The notes beneath the pieces are model-generated. The model had not been told where the DNA came from and searched no databases. It worked only from the letters and a program-made list of their open reading frames with translations. This document shows, piece by piece, positions 25,135-33,561 of a stretch of DNA of 64,000 nucleotides. Made by a program: the position numbers and the translations under genes. Source of the stretch: Alphaproteobacteria bacterium (GTDB taxonomy: Bacteria > Pseudomonadota > Alphaproteobacteria > Rhodobacterales > Rhodobacteraceae); assembly GCA_030429495.1 (NCBI GenBank), contig JAUIFH010000007.1, forward strand, positions 62,001 to 126,000, given 5' to 3'. The stretch's first letter is position 1. Every line of letters begins with the position of its first letter.

Positions 25135-25949
25135 AGCGCTTCGGGAATGCGTCCTCCGGTCGCCTCCGTCACCTCGTCCGCCGCCGCGCGGACCAGTGCC
25201 CCGATCCCCGCGGCGCGCTCTGCCGTCAGGCGGAAAGCGGGGCCAGAGACCGACAATCCCGCGACCGGCTCGCCATAGGCGTTGAAGATCGGCGCGGCGA
25301 CGCAGCGCATCCCCTCCGCCCTCTCCTCGTCATCAAGTGCGAACCCCCGCATGCGCGTCGCGGCGAGATCATCGAGAAGCGCGGCTTCCTCACCGATCGA
25401 GCGGTCGGTGTAGAGTGCCAGCCCCTTGGCAGCGATCGCACGCACCCGCGCCTCGGGGTACCAGGCAAGCAGCGCCTTGCCGATACCCGAGACATGCATC
25501 AGCCCCAGCGTTCCCGGCGCGAAAAAGGCGCGGATCGTCTCGTGCGTTTCGACCTGGCTGAGAAAGAGCACCTGATCGCGCATCTCGACGCCGAGATTGG
25601 CGGTTTCCCCCGTCTCGCGCATCAGCCGGTCCATCGGCTGGCGCGCGCGTTCGACGACCTTGGTGCGGCGCAGGAACTGGGAGCCGACGCGGAATGCCCC
25701 GCCGCCGACGTGCCAGAACTGGCCCGGCTCCTCGATCTCGGCGAAGCCGTGGGTCTGGAGCGTGGTGAGCACCCGGTACACGGTCGGCGCCGACTGGCCC
25801 GTGCGGGCCGCCAGTTCCGACAGCGTCAGTCCGCTCCCCTCGCTCAGGACCCTGAGGATCATCAGCGCCCGGTCGAGCGACTGAATCGTGTTCTCGGCCG
25901 TCTTGTCGTGGAAGCTCTTGGGGCGGCCCCGGGGGCGGGATTCGGCCAT
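25131..25949 (-). CDS. bhcR: IclR-family regulator of the beta-hydroxyaspartate cycle
   Basis: This 272-residue regulator has an IclR helix-turn-helix (LTLSELAARTGQSAPTVYRVL) and a GAF-like effector domain from about residue 85 with LGLMHVSGIGKALLAW and GMRCVAAPIFNAYGEPVAG. Its divergent position from bhcABCD is that of BhcR in Paracoccus denitrificans, which senses glyoxylate and controls the cycle genes. The start follows AAGGAGG. Assignment rests on gene context plus family. Confidence 0.88.
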   Translation of the reverse strand: MAESRPRGRPKSFHDKTAENTIQSLDRALMILRVLSEGSGLTLSELAARTGQSAPTVYRVLTTLQTHGFAEIEEPGQFWHVGGGAFRVGSQFLRRTKVVERARQPMDRLMRETGETANLGVEMRDQVLFLSQVETHETIRAFFAPGTLGLMHVSGIGKALLAWYPEARVRAIAAKGLALYTDRSIGEEAALLDDLAATRMRGFALDDEERAEGMRCVAAPIFNAYGEPVAGLSVSGPAFRLTAERAAGIGALVRAAADEVTEATGGRIPEAL

Positions 25950-25984
25950 CGCGGCCTCCTTCCATCGCAGAAGATGAAATACAG

Positions 25985-26029
25985 TTTCAATGTATGAAAA
26001 AGCAATCTTCCAATGATTTCAATGTGAAT
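25985..26029. promoter_or_regulatory. Candidate BhcR operator pair
   Basis: Two copies of TTTCAATGT start at 25985 and 26017, 32 bases apart (about three helical turns). The first sits in an inverted repeat TTTCA-N5-TGAAA (25985-25999) and the second in TTTCA-ATG-TGAAT. The whole gap is far more AT-rich than its surroundings. BhcR binding is inferred. Confidence 0.5.
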
Positions 26030-26042
26030 CTTTGATTTTACG

Positions 26043-26048
26043 TATAAT
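26043..26048 (+). promoter_or_regulatory. -10 box of the bhc operon
   Basis: A perfect TATAAT lies about 80 bases before the bhcA start, just right of the putative BhcR sites. The -35 zone would fall on or beside the second TTTCAATGT repeat and matches consensus poorly, as expected for a promoter needing an activator. Confidence 0.5.
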
Positions 26049-26126
26049 GAAAAATATTTACGAAAAAATTGCTGCCACGAGGGCGCCTGTCTATTCTGGC
26101 CGTGATCCCGAACCGACGAGGCTGTC

Positions 26127-27314
26127 ATGTCCTTTCAAAATCCGGTCTTCATCCCCGGCCCCACGAATATCCCCGAGGCGATCCGCAAGGCGGTCGACAT
26201 GCCGACGATCGACCATCGCTCTCCGCTTTTCGGTCAGATGCTGCATCCCGCACGCGAAAATGTGCGCAAGGTCCTGAAGTCGGACACGGCGGAAATCTTC
26301 TTCTTTCCTTCCACCGGCACCGGCGGCTGGGAAACCGCACTTACCAACACGCTTTCGCCCGGCGACAAGGTCCTTGCCGCGCGCAACGGCATGTTCTCTC
26401 ACCGCTGGATCGACATGTGCCAGCGCCACGGGCTGAACGTCGAAGTCGTTCCCGCGGCCTGGGGCGAAGGCATCCCGGCAGACCGGTTCGAGGAGATCCT
26501 GAGCGCCGACAAGGGGCACGAGATCAAGGTCGTGCTCGCCACGCACAACGAAACCGCGACCGGCGTCCGCTCCGACATCGCGGCCGTCCGCCGCGCAATT
26601 GATGCTGCGAAGCATCCCGCGATGCTCTTCGTCGATGGCGTTTCCTCCATCGGCTCCATGGATTTCCGCATGGATGAATGGGGTGTGGATATCGCCGTCA
26701 CCGGCAGCCAGAAGGGCTTCATGCTGCCGGCGGGCCTCGCCATCGTCGGGTTCTCCGAAAAGGCGAAGAAGGCGGGCGAGACGGCCACCCTGCCCCGCAC
26801 CTTCTTCGACATCCGGGATATGGAAAAGAGCTACGCCGCCAACGGCTATCCCTACACGCCGGCAGTCGGCCTGCTGAACGGGCTGAAGCTCTCGACGGAT
26901 ATGCTTCTAGCCGAGGGGCTCGATAACGTCTTCGCCCGCCATCACCGCATCGCGGAAGGTGTACGGCAGGCAGTCCACGGCTGGGGGCTGAGCCTCTGCG
27001 CCGCGTCGCCCGATCTCTATTCCGACACGGTCAGCGCAATCCGGACGCCCCAAGGTTTCAACGCGACCGACATCGTTGCGCGCGCGGCCAAGGAATACGG
27101 CATCGCCTTCGGCACCGGCCTTGGCGAGGTCGCGGGCAAGGTCTTCCGGATCGGCCATCTTGGCTCGATGACCGATGTCATGGCACTCTCCGGCATTGCC
27201 GCCGCAGAGATGGTCATGGCCGATCTCGGCCTGCCGGTCCGCCTTGGCTCCGGCGTCGCCGCGGCGCAAGAATACTACCGGCACGGCGCGCCGGCAAAGC
27301 AGGCGGCCGCCTGA
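26127..27314 (+). CDS. bhcA: Aspartate-glyoxylate aminotransferase BhcA
   Basis: This 395-residue PLP enzyme of the class V alanine-glyoxylate/serine-glyoxylate aminotransferase family starts with FIPGPTNIPE and carries the PLP lysine in VTGSQKGFMLP (Lys196) with Asp170 in FVDGVSSIGS. In the beta-hydroxyaspartate cycle it moves the amino group of aspartate to glyoxylate, giving glycine and oxaloacetate. It is the first gene of bhcABCD, in the same order as in Paracoccus denitrificans. A serine-glyoxylate aminotransferase call from similarity alone would be possible; the cluster settles it. Confidence 0.92.
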   Translation: MSFQNPVFIPGPTNIPEAIRKAVDMPTIDHRSPLFGQMLHPARENVRKVLKSDTAEIFFFPSTGTGGWETALTNTLSPGDKVLAARNGMFSHRWIDMCQRHGLNVEVVPAAWGEGIPADRFEEILSADKGHEIKVVLATHNETATGVRSDIAAVRRAIDAAKHPAMLFVDGVSSIGSMDFRMDEWGVDIAVTGSQKGFMLPAGLAIVGFSEKAKKAGETATLPRTFFDIRDMEKSYAANGYPYTPAVGLLNGLKLSTDMLLAEGLDNVFARHHRIAEGVRQAVHGWGLSLCAASPDLYSDTVSAIRTPQGFNATDIVARAAKEYGIAFGTGLGEVAGKVFRIGHLGSMTDVMALSGIAAAEMVMADLGLPVRLGSGVAAAQEYYRHGAPAKQAAA

Positions 27315-27330
27315 CGTGAGGGACGAAACC

Positions 27331-28284
27331 ATGTACATCCCTACATTCCAGGACGTGCTGGATGCGCATGAGCGCATCCGCCCCTACATCCACCGCACCC
27401 CGGTGCTGACTTCGAGCTACCTCAACGAGGTGACGGGGGCGGAGCTGTTCTTCAAGTGCGAGAACTTTCAGAAGGCCGCAGCCTTCAAGGCGCGCGGAGC
27501 CTCGAACGCGGTCTTCGGCCTGACGGAGGAGCAGGCCGCGAAAGGCGTGGCGACCCATTCAAGCGGCAATCACGGCCTTTCGCTTTCTTACGCGGCGGGG
27601 CGACGGGGCATCCCCTGCACCGTCGTCATGCCGCGCACCGCGCCGCAAGCCAAGAAGGATGCGGTGAAGGGCTATGGCGGACGCGTCGTCGAATGCGAGC
27701 CGTCGACCTCCAGCCGCGAGGCCGTCTTCGCCGAGGTCGTGGCCGAGACCGGCGCCGAATTCGTGCATCCCTATAATGACCCGCGCGTGATCGCCGGCCA
27801 GGGCACCTGTTCGCGCGAGCTGAACGAGCAGGTCGAGGGGCTTGACGCCGTGATCGCGCCCATCGGCGGCGGCGGCATGATCTCGGGCACCTGCCTGACG
27901 CTCTCGAACGTCAATCCCGGCGTTAAGATTTACGCCGCCGAGCCGCAGCAGGCGGACGACGCCGCACGTTCGTTCCGTGCCGGCCACATCATCGCCGACG
28001 ACGCGCCGGAGACGGTCGCGGACGGGCTGAAAGTGCCGCTCAAGGAACTGACCTGGCACTTCGTGCAGAAGCACGTCACCGACATCCTCACCACTGAGGA
28101 GGACGAGATCGTCGAAGCGATGAGGACGATCTGGAAGCGGATGAAGATCGTGATGGAGCCGTCCTCGGCCGTCCCGCTCGCTGCGATTCTCAGGAACAAG
28201 GACGTCTTCAAAGGCAAACGCGTCGGCGTGGTCATCACCGGCGGCAATGTCGATCTGGATAAACTGCCCTGGATGAAGGGCTGA
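27331..28284 (+). CDS. bhcB: Beta-hydroxyaspartate dehydratase BhcB
   Basis: This 317-residue fold-type II PLP enzyme is related to serine/threonine dehydratases. The PLP lysine is in AAFKARGA (Lys53), the asparagine loop is SSGNHGLSLS and the phosphate loop is GGGGMISG. In the cycle it dehydrates erythro-beta-hydroxyaspartate to iminosuccinate. The ATG at 27331 follows GTGAGGGA; the frame is open upstream inside bhcA but that part is out of family. It is 16 bases after bhcA and ten before bhcC. Confidence 0.92.
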   Translation: MYIPTFQDVLDAHERIRPYIHRTPVLTSSYLNEVTGAELFFKCENFQKAAAFKARGASNAVFGLTEEQAAKGVATHSSGNHGLSLSYAAGRRGIPCTVVMPRTAPQAKKDAVKGYGGRVVECEPSTSSREAVFAEVVAETGAEFVHPYNDPRVIAGQGTCSRELNEQVEGLDAVIAPIGGGGMISGTCLTLSNVNPGVKIYAAEPQQADDAARSFRAGHIIADDAPETVADGLKVPLKELTWHFVQKHVTDILTTEEDEIVEAMRTIWKRMKIVMEPSSAVPLAAILRNKDVFKGKRVGVVITGGNVDLDKLPWMKG

Positions 28285-28294
28285 GGAGGCAATC

Positions 28295-29458
28295 ATGAAC
28301 GCACCCGTCAACATCAACAGCCTCGAAGTCGGCTTCGACATTCCCGCGAAACCGGGCATGGATGAAGGCGATATCCAGACGCCCTGCCTGGTTCTCGATC
28401 TCGACGCGCTGGAACGCAACATCCGGAAGATGGGCGATTACGCCAAGGCGCACGGAATGCGCCACCGCGTGCACGGCAAGATGCACAAGTCCGTGGATGT
28501 CGCGAAGCTCCAGGAAAAGCTCGGCGGTGCCGTAGGCGTCTGCTGTCAGAAGGTGAGCGAGGCCGAGGTCTTCGTGCGCGGCGGCATCAAGGACGTGCTC
28601 GTCTCGAACCAGGTGCGCGATCCGCTGAAGATCGACAGGCTTGCCCGGCTGCCCAAGCTCGGTTCCCGTATCATCGTCTGCGTCGACGATATCGATAATG
28701 TCGCTGACCTGTCGGCTGCGGCGGTGAAGCACGGGACCGAGCTCGAAATCTTCATCGAGATCGATTGCGGCGCCGGGCGCTGCGGTGTGACGACGACAGA
28801 GGATGTCGTAAAGATCGCCAAGGCCGCCGATGCCGCGCCCGGCCTGAAGTTCTCTGGCATCCAGGCTTATCAGGGCGCGATGCAGCACCTCGACAAGTAC
28901 GAGGACCGCAAGGCCAAGCTCGATATCGCCATCGCCATGGTGAAGGACGCGGTCGAGGGGCTGAAGGCCGCCGGGCTCGAACCCGAACTGGTTTCGGGCG
29001 GCGGCACCGGGTCGTACTATTTCGAAAGCGATTCAGGTGTTTACAACGAGCTTCAGTGCGGCTCCTACGCCTTCATGGATGCCGATTACGGCCGCATCCT
29101 CGACAAGGACGGCAAGCGGATCGACCGTGGTGAGTGGGAGAACGCCTTCTTCATCCTGACCCAGGTGATGAGCCACGCGAAGGCCGACAAGGCGATCGTC
29201 GATGCCGGTCTGAAGGCGCAATCGGTCGACAGCGGCCTGCCGGTCGTCTTCGGCCGCGACGACGTGGAATACATCAAGTGCTCGGACGAACACGGCGTCG
29301 TCTCGGACCCGAAGGGTGTCCTGAAGGTGGGCGACAAGCTGCGTCTTGTTCCGGGTCATTGCGACCCGACGGCGAATGTCCACGACTGGTATGTCTGCGT
29401 GCGCGGCGGCAAGGTGGAGGCCGTCTGGCCCGTCTCGGCCCGTGGCAAGGCCTACTGA
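28295..29458 (+). CDS. bhcC: Beta-hydroxyaspartate aldolase BhcC
   Basis: This 387-residue protein is of the D-threonine aldolase/alanine-racemase-barrel type. The PLP lysine is expected in RVHGKMHKS (Lys62), matching the usual PHxKTHK motif with changed neighbours. Near the C-terminus it has a metal-binding His/Cys pair (VPGHCDPTANVHDWYV). In the cycle it condenses glycine with glyoxylate to beta-hydroxyaspartate. A GAGGAGG Shine-Dalgarno precedes the ATG. A rho-independent terminator follows it before bhcD. Confidence 0.92.
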   Translation: MNAPVNINSLEVGFDIPAKPGMDEGDIQTPCLVLDLDALERNIRKMGDYAKAHGMRHRVHGKMHKSVDVAKLQEKLGGAVGVCCQKVSEAEVFVRGGIKDVLVSNQVRDPLKIDRLARLPKLGSRIIVCVDDIDNVADLSAAAVKHGTELEIFIEIDCGAGRCGVTTTEDVVKIAKAADAAPGLKFSGIQAYQGAMQHLDKYEDRKAKLDIAIAMVKDAVEGLKAAGLEPELVSGGGTGSYYFESDSGVYNELQCGSYAFMDADYGRILDKDGKRIDRGEWENAFFILTQVMSHAKADKAIVDAGLKAQSVDSGLPVVFGRDDVEYIKCSDEHGVVSDPKGVLKVGDKLRLVPGHCDPTANVHDWYVCVRGGKVEAVWPVSARGKAY

Positions 29459-29478
29459 TCCGAACTTCCCGAGACCTC

Positions 29479-29505
29479 GGGCCGGGACTTCCCGGCCCGC
29501 TTTTT
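29479..29505 (+). terminator. Intrinsic terminator inside the bhc operon
   Basis: GGGCCGGG-ACTT-CCCGGCCC followed by GC and TTTTT has every feature of a rho-independent terminator. It sits in the 60-base gap between bhcC and bhcD, only 14 bases before the bhcD start, so it may act as a partial terminator setting bhcD level. Confidence 0.85.
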
Positions 29506-29518
29506 CCGAAAGGCCGTC

Positions 29519-30478
29519 ATGTTCATCGTTCCCGAATCCGAAATCGCCGGGCTGATCACGCCCGAGGACGCCTTCGCCGCCGTCGAGGCGACCTTTGCCG
29601 CGATGGCCCGCGGCGACGCCTACAACTTCCCCGTCGTGCGCGAAGCACTTGGCGAAGGGCGGCAATACGGCTTCAAATCCGGACTCGACCGGGCCGGTGC
29701 GATCATGGGTGTGAAGGCCGGCGGCTACTTCCCCGGCAATGCCGCGAAAGGCATGATCAACCATCAGTCCTCCGTTTTCCTGTTCGATCCCGACACCGGC
29801 CGTCCGATCGCGATGGTGGGCGGCAATCTTCTCACGGCGCTCCGCACCGCCGCCGCCTCGGCGATCTCGATCGACCGGCTGGCGCGGAAGGACGCGAAGG
29901 TCCTCGGCATGGTCGGCGCCGGGCACCAGGCGCAGTTCCAGCTTCGCGCGGCCGCCAAGGTCCGTGACTTCGAGCGCGTCATCGCCTGGAACTACCATCC
30001 CGACATGCTGCCGACGCTCGGCGCGGTCGCGGCCGAACTCGGCCTGCCCTTCGAGGCGGTCGAACTTGACGGCATGCGCGCGGCCGATGTGATTGTCACG
30101 ATCACCTCTGCCCCCGCCGCTTCGCTTCTCGACGCCCATGTCAGCCCCGGAACGCATCTGGCCTGCATGGGCACCGACACGAAAGGCAAGCAGGAGGTCG
30201 AGCCGGCACTCCTGGCCCGCGCCCGCGTCTTCACCGACGAGGTTGCGCAATCCGTCACCATAGGCGAAGCGCAGCACGCCGTCGCGGGCGGCCTGATCGC
30301 GGAAAGTGACATCACGCCGATCGGCGCGGTCATCGCGGGGTTGGCAGAGGGGCGGCAATCGGATGACCAGATCACGCTTTTCGACGGCACTGGCGTCGGC
30401 CTTCAGGACCTTGCCGTGGCGGGCGCGGCGGTACGGCTCGCGCAGGAAACGGGCGTGGCTGTAACGGTTACAATATAA
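29519..30478 (+). CDS. bhcD: Iminosuccinate reductase BhcD
   Basis: This 319-residue protein belongs to the ornithine cyclodeaminase/mu-crystallin family, with a KAGGYFPGN substrate loop and the Rossmann motif LGMVGAGHQAQFQ. In the cycle it reduces iminosuccinate to aspartate with NADH, closing the amino-group loop with BhcA. The Shine-Dalgarno is weak (the hairpin and T-run lie directly before the ATG), so translation and transcription may both be reduced relative to bhcABC. It ends the operon. Confidence 0.92.
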   Translation: MFIVPESEIAGLITPEDAFAAVEATFAAMARGDAYNFPVVREALGEGRQYGFKSGLDRAGAIMGVKAGGYFPGNAAKGMINHQSSVFLFDPDTGRPIAMVGGNLLTALRTAAASAISIDRLARKDAKVLGMVGAGHQAQFQLRAAAKVRDFERVIAWNYHPDMLPTLGAVAAELGLPFEAVELDGMRAADVIVTITSAPAASLLDAHVSPGTHLACMGTDTKGKQEVEPALLARARVFTDEVAQSVTIGEAQHAVAGGLIAESDITPIGAVIAGLAEGRQSDDQITLFDGTGVGLQDLAVAGAAVRLAQETGVAVTVTI

Positions 30479-30553
30479 GGGTTTCCCGCCCGTTGCGCAC
30501 CGCTATGCTTCATGGTCTGAGCCGCTGAGCGGAACGAAGACGGAGGCATCCCA

Positions 30554-31540
30554 ATGACCGTGCGCGTCGCCCTGAACGGCTTCGGCCGCATCGGCCGGTC
30601 GGTCCTGCGCGCGGCGCTGTCCGACCCGGCCCATACCGATATCGAGATCGTCGCCGTCAACGACATCGCAAAGCCGGAAATGGCCGCCTATCTGTTCGAA
30701 TTCGATTCCACCTTCGGTCCATGGAAGGGCAAGGTCCGGCTGGAGGACGGCGCGCTTGTCATCGACGGCAGGCGGCTGCGCCTGACCGGCGCGCGCGACC
30801 TCGCGACGCTCGACCTTGCGGGCGTCGACATCGTCATGGAATGCACGGGCCTCGGCGGCGAACGCTCCTTCGCCGAGGCGGGCCTCAAGGCCGGTGCGCG
30901 GCGGGTGCTCGTCTCCGGTCCGTCCATGACGGCGGATTTCACCCTGGTGCTCGGTGCGAACGAGGGGCGGCTTTCGGCGGATCACCGTATCGTCTCCAAC
31001 GCGTCCTGCACGACGAACGCGCTCGCGCCCCTCGCACGCCTGATCGAGCGGGAATGGGGTATCGAGACCGGTTGGATGACGACGATCCACTGCTACACCG
31101 GCAGCCAGCCGACAGTCGACGCGCCGGGCGCGGACTATGCCCGCTCCCGCGCCGCGGCGCTTTCGATGGTGCCGACCACAACCTCAGCCCAGCGTCTTCT
31201 CGACGTCGTCCTGCCCGAGATCGCGGGACGGATCGAGGGCGCTGCGGTCCGTGTGCCAACCGCCTCCGTCTCGGCCGTGGACCTCGCGGTGATGACGCGC
31301 GCGCGGCCGGACGTCGATGCCGTGAACGACGCGCTGCGGACAGCAGGCGGCGTGATCGGCTGGACTGACCGGCCTCTGGTCTCCTCCGACCTCAGAGCGC
31401 GCCCGGAAAGCATCGTCATGGCATTGCCCGAAACCCGCATCATGGCCGGCGGCCTGATCCGTGTCTTCGGCTGGTATGACAATGAATGGGGCTTCTCCAA
31501 CCGGATGCTGGACGCCGCGCGTCTTATGGCGGCGCAGTAG
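30554..31540 (+). CDS. Divergent glyceraldehyde-3-phosphate dehydrogenase paralogue
   Basis: This 328-residue protein has the GAPDH start VALNGFGRIGRSVLRA, the active-site SNASCTTN (Cys152) and the base histidine in TTIHCYTGSQ (His179), with the ending GWYDNEWGFSNRMLD. The part before the active site is shortened (SGPSMTADFTLVLGAN replaces the usual longer loop), and the S-loop lacks the normal GKAIG pattern, so it is not a standard glycolytic enzyme. Erythrose-4-phosphate or another phosphorylated aldehyde is possible. It follows bhcD by 75 bases with its own Shine-Dalgarno (GGAGG). Confidence 0.85.
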   Translation: MTVRVALNGFGRIGRSVLRAALSDPAHTDIEIVAVNDIAKPEMAAYLFEFDSTFGPWKGKVRLEDGALVIDGRRLRLTGARDLATLDLAGVDIVMECTGLGGERSFAEAGLKAGARRVLVSGPSMTADFTLVLGANEGRLSADHRIVSNASCTTNALAPLARLIEREWGIETGWMTTIHCYTGSQPTVDAPGADYARSRAAALSMVPTTTSAQRLLDVVLPEIAGRIEGAAVRVPTASVSAVDLAVMTRARPDVDAVNDALRTAGGVIGWTDRPLVSSDLRARPESIVMALPETRIMAGGLIRVFGWYDNEWGFSNRMLDAARLMAAQ

Positions 31541-31555
31541 GGCCAGCCCCAACGG

Positions 31556-31585
31556 GTCGGGCCGGCGCGAAGGCGCCGGCCCGAC
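31556..31585. terminator. 13-pair perfect hairpin between convergent genes
   Basis: Arms GTCGGGCCGGCGC and GCGCCGGCCCGAC with a GAAG loop lie between the GAPDH-like gene and the purine permease stop. There is no T-run. With the next hairpin it probably blocks read-through in both directions. Confidence 0.6.
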
Positions 31586-31595
31586 AGGATCGTGT

Positions 31596-31613
31596 GCGCC
31601 CGTTTACGGGCGC
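31596..31613. terminator. Second hairpin between convergent genes
   Basis: GCGCCCG-TTTA-CGGGCGC stands ten bases from the previous hairpin and 14 bases beyond the permease stop on the minus strand. Confidence 0.5.
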
Positions 31614-31627
31614 TCGACTGGATTGAC

Positions 31628-32974
31628 CTATTCGTCGATCTCTTCCGGCAGAACCAGATTGAGGACGATCGCGATCGCCGCTGCGGGCAGAAGGCCGGAT
31701 GTCAGCAGGATCTGAGCTGTTTTGCCGAGATGCTGAAGCGCGCCCGGCTCGAGCTGGAGGCCGAAGCTGACCGACAGGGCGATGGCGAAGATCACCATGT
31801 TCCGGCGGTTCCATTTGACGTCCGACAGCATGTTGACGCCAGCCGCCGCGACCATGCCGAACATCACGATGACACCGCCGCCAAGGACGTTGATCGGGAT
31901 GGTCTGGATCAGCGCGCCGACCTTCGGGACGAGGCCGCAGAAGATCAGGAAGAACGCACCGATCGTCACGACATGGCGGCTCATCACGCCGGTCATGGCG
32001 ATCAGGCCGACATTCTGGCTGAAGGAGGTGTTCGGCAAACCGCCGAACACACCCGCGATCGCTGTACCCAGACCATCGGCGAAGGTCGCGCCCTGAATTT
32101 CGGTATCCGTCGCCTCACGGCCCGCGCCGCCCTTGGTGATGCCGGACGTGTCGCCCACGGTCTCGATCGCCGAGACCACCGCCATGAGACACATGCCGAT
32201 GATGATCGCCGTGTTGAACTGGAACCCCCACAGGAACGGTTGCGGCAGCGCGAAGACCGATGCGGCGCCGACGCGGGCGAAGTTCACCTGCCCCATCGCC
32301 AGCGCGACGATGTAGCCGACGATGATACCGACCAGGACGGCAGCAACTGCCATGAACCCGCGTGTGAAGAACTTGAGCGCCAGCGTCACCACGATGACGA
32401 CAAGCGCCGGAAACCACATCGCGAGCGATCCATATTCCGGCTTGCCGATCAGCGGTACGCCCCCCGCCGCATACTGGATACCGACCCGCACAAGCGCGAG
32501 GCCGATCATCAGGACGATAAGGCCGGTGACGAGCGGCGGCAGCGCATAACGGATGCGCCCGATGAAGAAACCAAGACAGAAGTGGAAGAGCCCACCGATG
32601 AAGACGCCGGTCATCAGCCCGGCAAGGCCCGCAGTGCCGAGGCCCGCGACGGCCGGGATCATGATCGGGATGAAGGCGAAGCTCGTCCCCTGCACGATCG
32701 GCAGCCGCGCGCCGACCGGCCCGATTCCGATGGTCTGGAACAGGGTGGCGATGCCGGCGAACAGCATCGACATCTGGATCATGTAGAGCATCGGCGTTAG
32801 GTCGTCCGACCCGAAGCCGACCCCGGCGGCACCCGCGACGATGATCGCCGGCGTCACGTTGGACACGAACATCGCCAGGACGTGCTGGATTCCGAGTGGC
32901 ACCGCTTGGGCCAACGGCGGCATGTAGTCAGGGTCGCGGAGTTGTTCCGGCGTCCCGATGGATATGTCTGCCAT
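31628..32974 (-). CDS. NCS2-family purine/xanthine/urate permease
   Basis: This 448-residue membrane protein of the nucleobase-ascorbate transporter family has about 14 hydrophobic segments. Signature parts are VQGTSFAFIPIMIP in the first half and a GGLPNTSFSQNVGLIAMTGV block, the NAT motif region with its QNVG asparagine. The N-terminal LGIQHVLAMF is the common QH motif. It imports a purine base, xanthine or urate with protons; position beside allantoin-pathway genes favours urate or xanthine. The start follows GAGGGAGAG. Confidence 0.9.
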   Translation of the reverse strand: MADISIGTPEQLRDPDYMPPLAQAVPLGIQHVLAMFVSNVTPAIIVAGAAGVGFGSDDLTPMLYMIQMSMLFAGIATLFQTIGIGPVGARLPIVQGTSFAFIPIMIPAVAGLGTAGLAGLMTGVFIGGLFHFCLGFFIGRIRYALPPLVTGLIVLMIGLALVRVGIQYAAGGVPLIGKPEYGSLAMWFPALVVIVVTLALKFFTRGFMAVAAVLVGIIVGYIVALAMGQVNFARVGAASVFALPQPFLWGFQFNTAIIIGMCLMAVVSAIETVGDTSGITKGGAGREATDTEIQGATFADGLGTAIAGVFGGLPNTSFSQNVGLIAMTGVMSRHVVTIGAFFLIFCGLVPKVGALIQTIPINVLGGGVIVMFGMVAAAGVNMLSDVKWNRRNMVIFAIALSVSFGLQLEPGALQHLGKTAQILLTSGLLPAAAIAIVLNLVLPEEIDE

Positions 32975-33037
32975 CTTCTCTCTCCCTCTGTTCCCGCGGC
33001 GCGGGACTTGCGCGTTTCGGGCCGTAGGCCGGCCTTC

Positions 33038-33532
33038 CTAGGGGTTGGGCGCCACTGTAATCGGCGTGGTCAGCCAGTATTCCTCCAGATTGGGCGTGCC
33101 ACCGATGCGGTCGATCACGGCGAAAATCCCCGGCGCGGCAAGCGGCGTGAGCACTCCGTGCCAGGTATTCCGCAGCAGGTTGATCCCTTGCCCCGCCGCC
33201 GTGACGAAGGCACGCGGCCTGCCCGGCACTCCGCCATCGTCGGGCGCGACGATGACAAGGAACGGATCCATTGACATCGGCACGAACGCCTGGGAGCCGT
33301 CGGGATGCCGCTCCACCATGTCCAGTTGGTAGGGCAGCGCCCGCGCTTCGGCCTTGAAGATCGAAATCCCGGCCCGGCCGCCGGGCCCGAAATCCATCCG
33401 CGCCCGGTCGTGGTAGCGGCCACAAAGCCCCTGGTTGATGATCCGGTCAGGATCACCCGACGCGTCGAGCACGTCACCGAACGGGGCGAAGGCGTCGCGT
33501 GTAAGCGGCTCGATCCGGATGGTCTCGGTCAT
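33038..33532 (-). CDS. allA: Ureidoglycolate lyase
   Basis: This 164-residue cupin-like enzyme splits (S)-ureidoglycolate into glyoxylate and urea. Family parts are FAPFGDVLDASG at the start, INQGLCGRYHDRA and LRNTWHGVLTPL near the end. The start at 33532 follows GAGGAG; extending the frame to 33685 would only run into allE. It is the last enzyme of the local purine-ring pathway and the direct source of glyoxylate for the neighbouring beta-hydroxyaspartate cycle. Confidence 0.9.
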   Translation of the reverse strand: MTETIRIEPLTRDAFAPFGDVLDASGDPDRIINQGLCGRYHDRARMDFGPGGRAGISIFKAEARALPYQLDMVERHPDGSQAFVPMSMDPFLVIVAPDDGGVPGRPRAFVTAAGQGINLLRNTWHGVLTPLAAPGIFAVIDRIGGTPNLEEYWLTTPITVAPNP

Positions 33533-33561
33533 CGGGTCTCCTCGATTGCCAGTGGGGGTGG

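Noticed and set aside
31592-32800. 402-codon plus-strand frame rich in His, Asp and Arg opposite the purine permease
   Set aside because: The His/Asp-rich text is the reverse reading of hydrophobic helix codons; no Shine-Dalgarno or family match.
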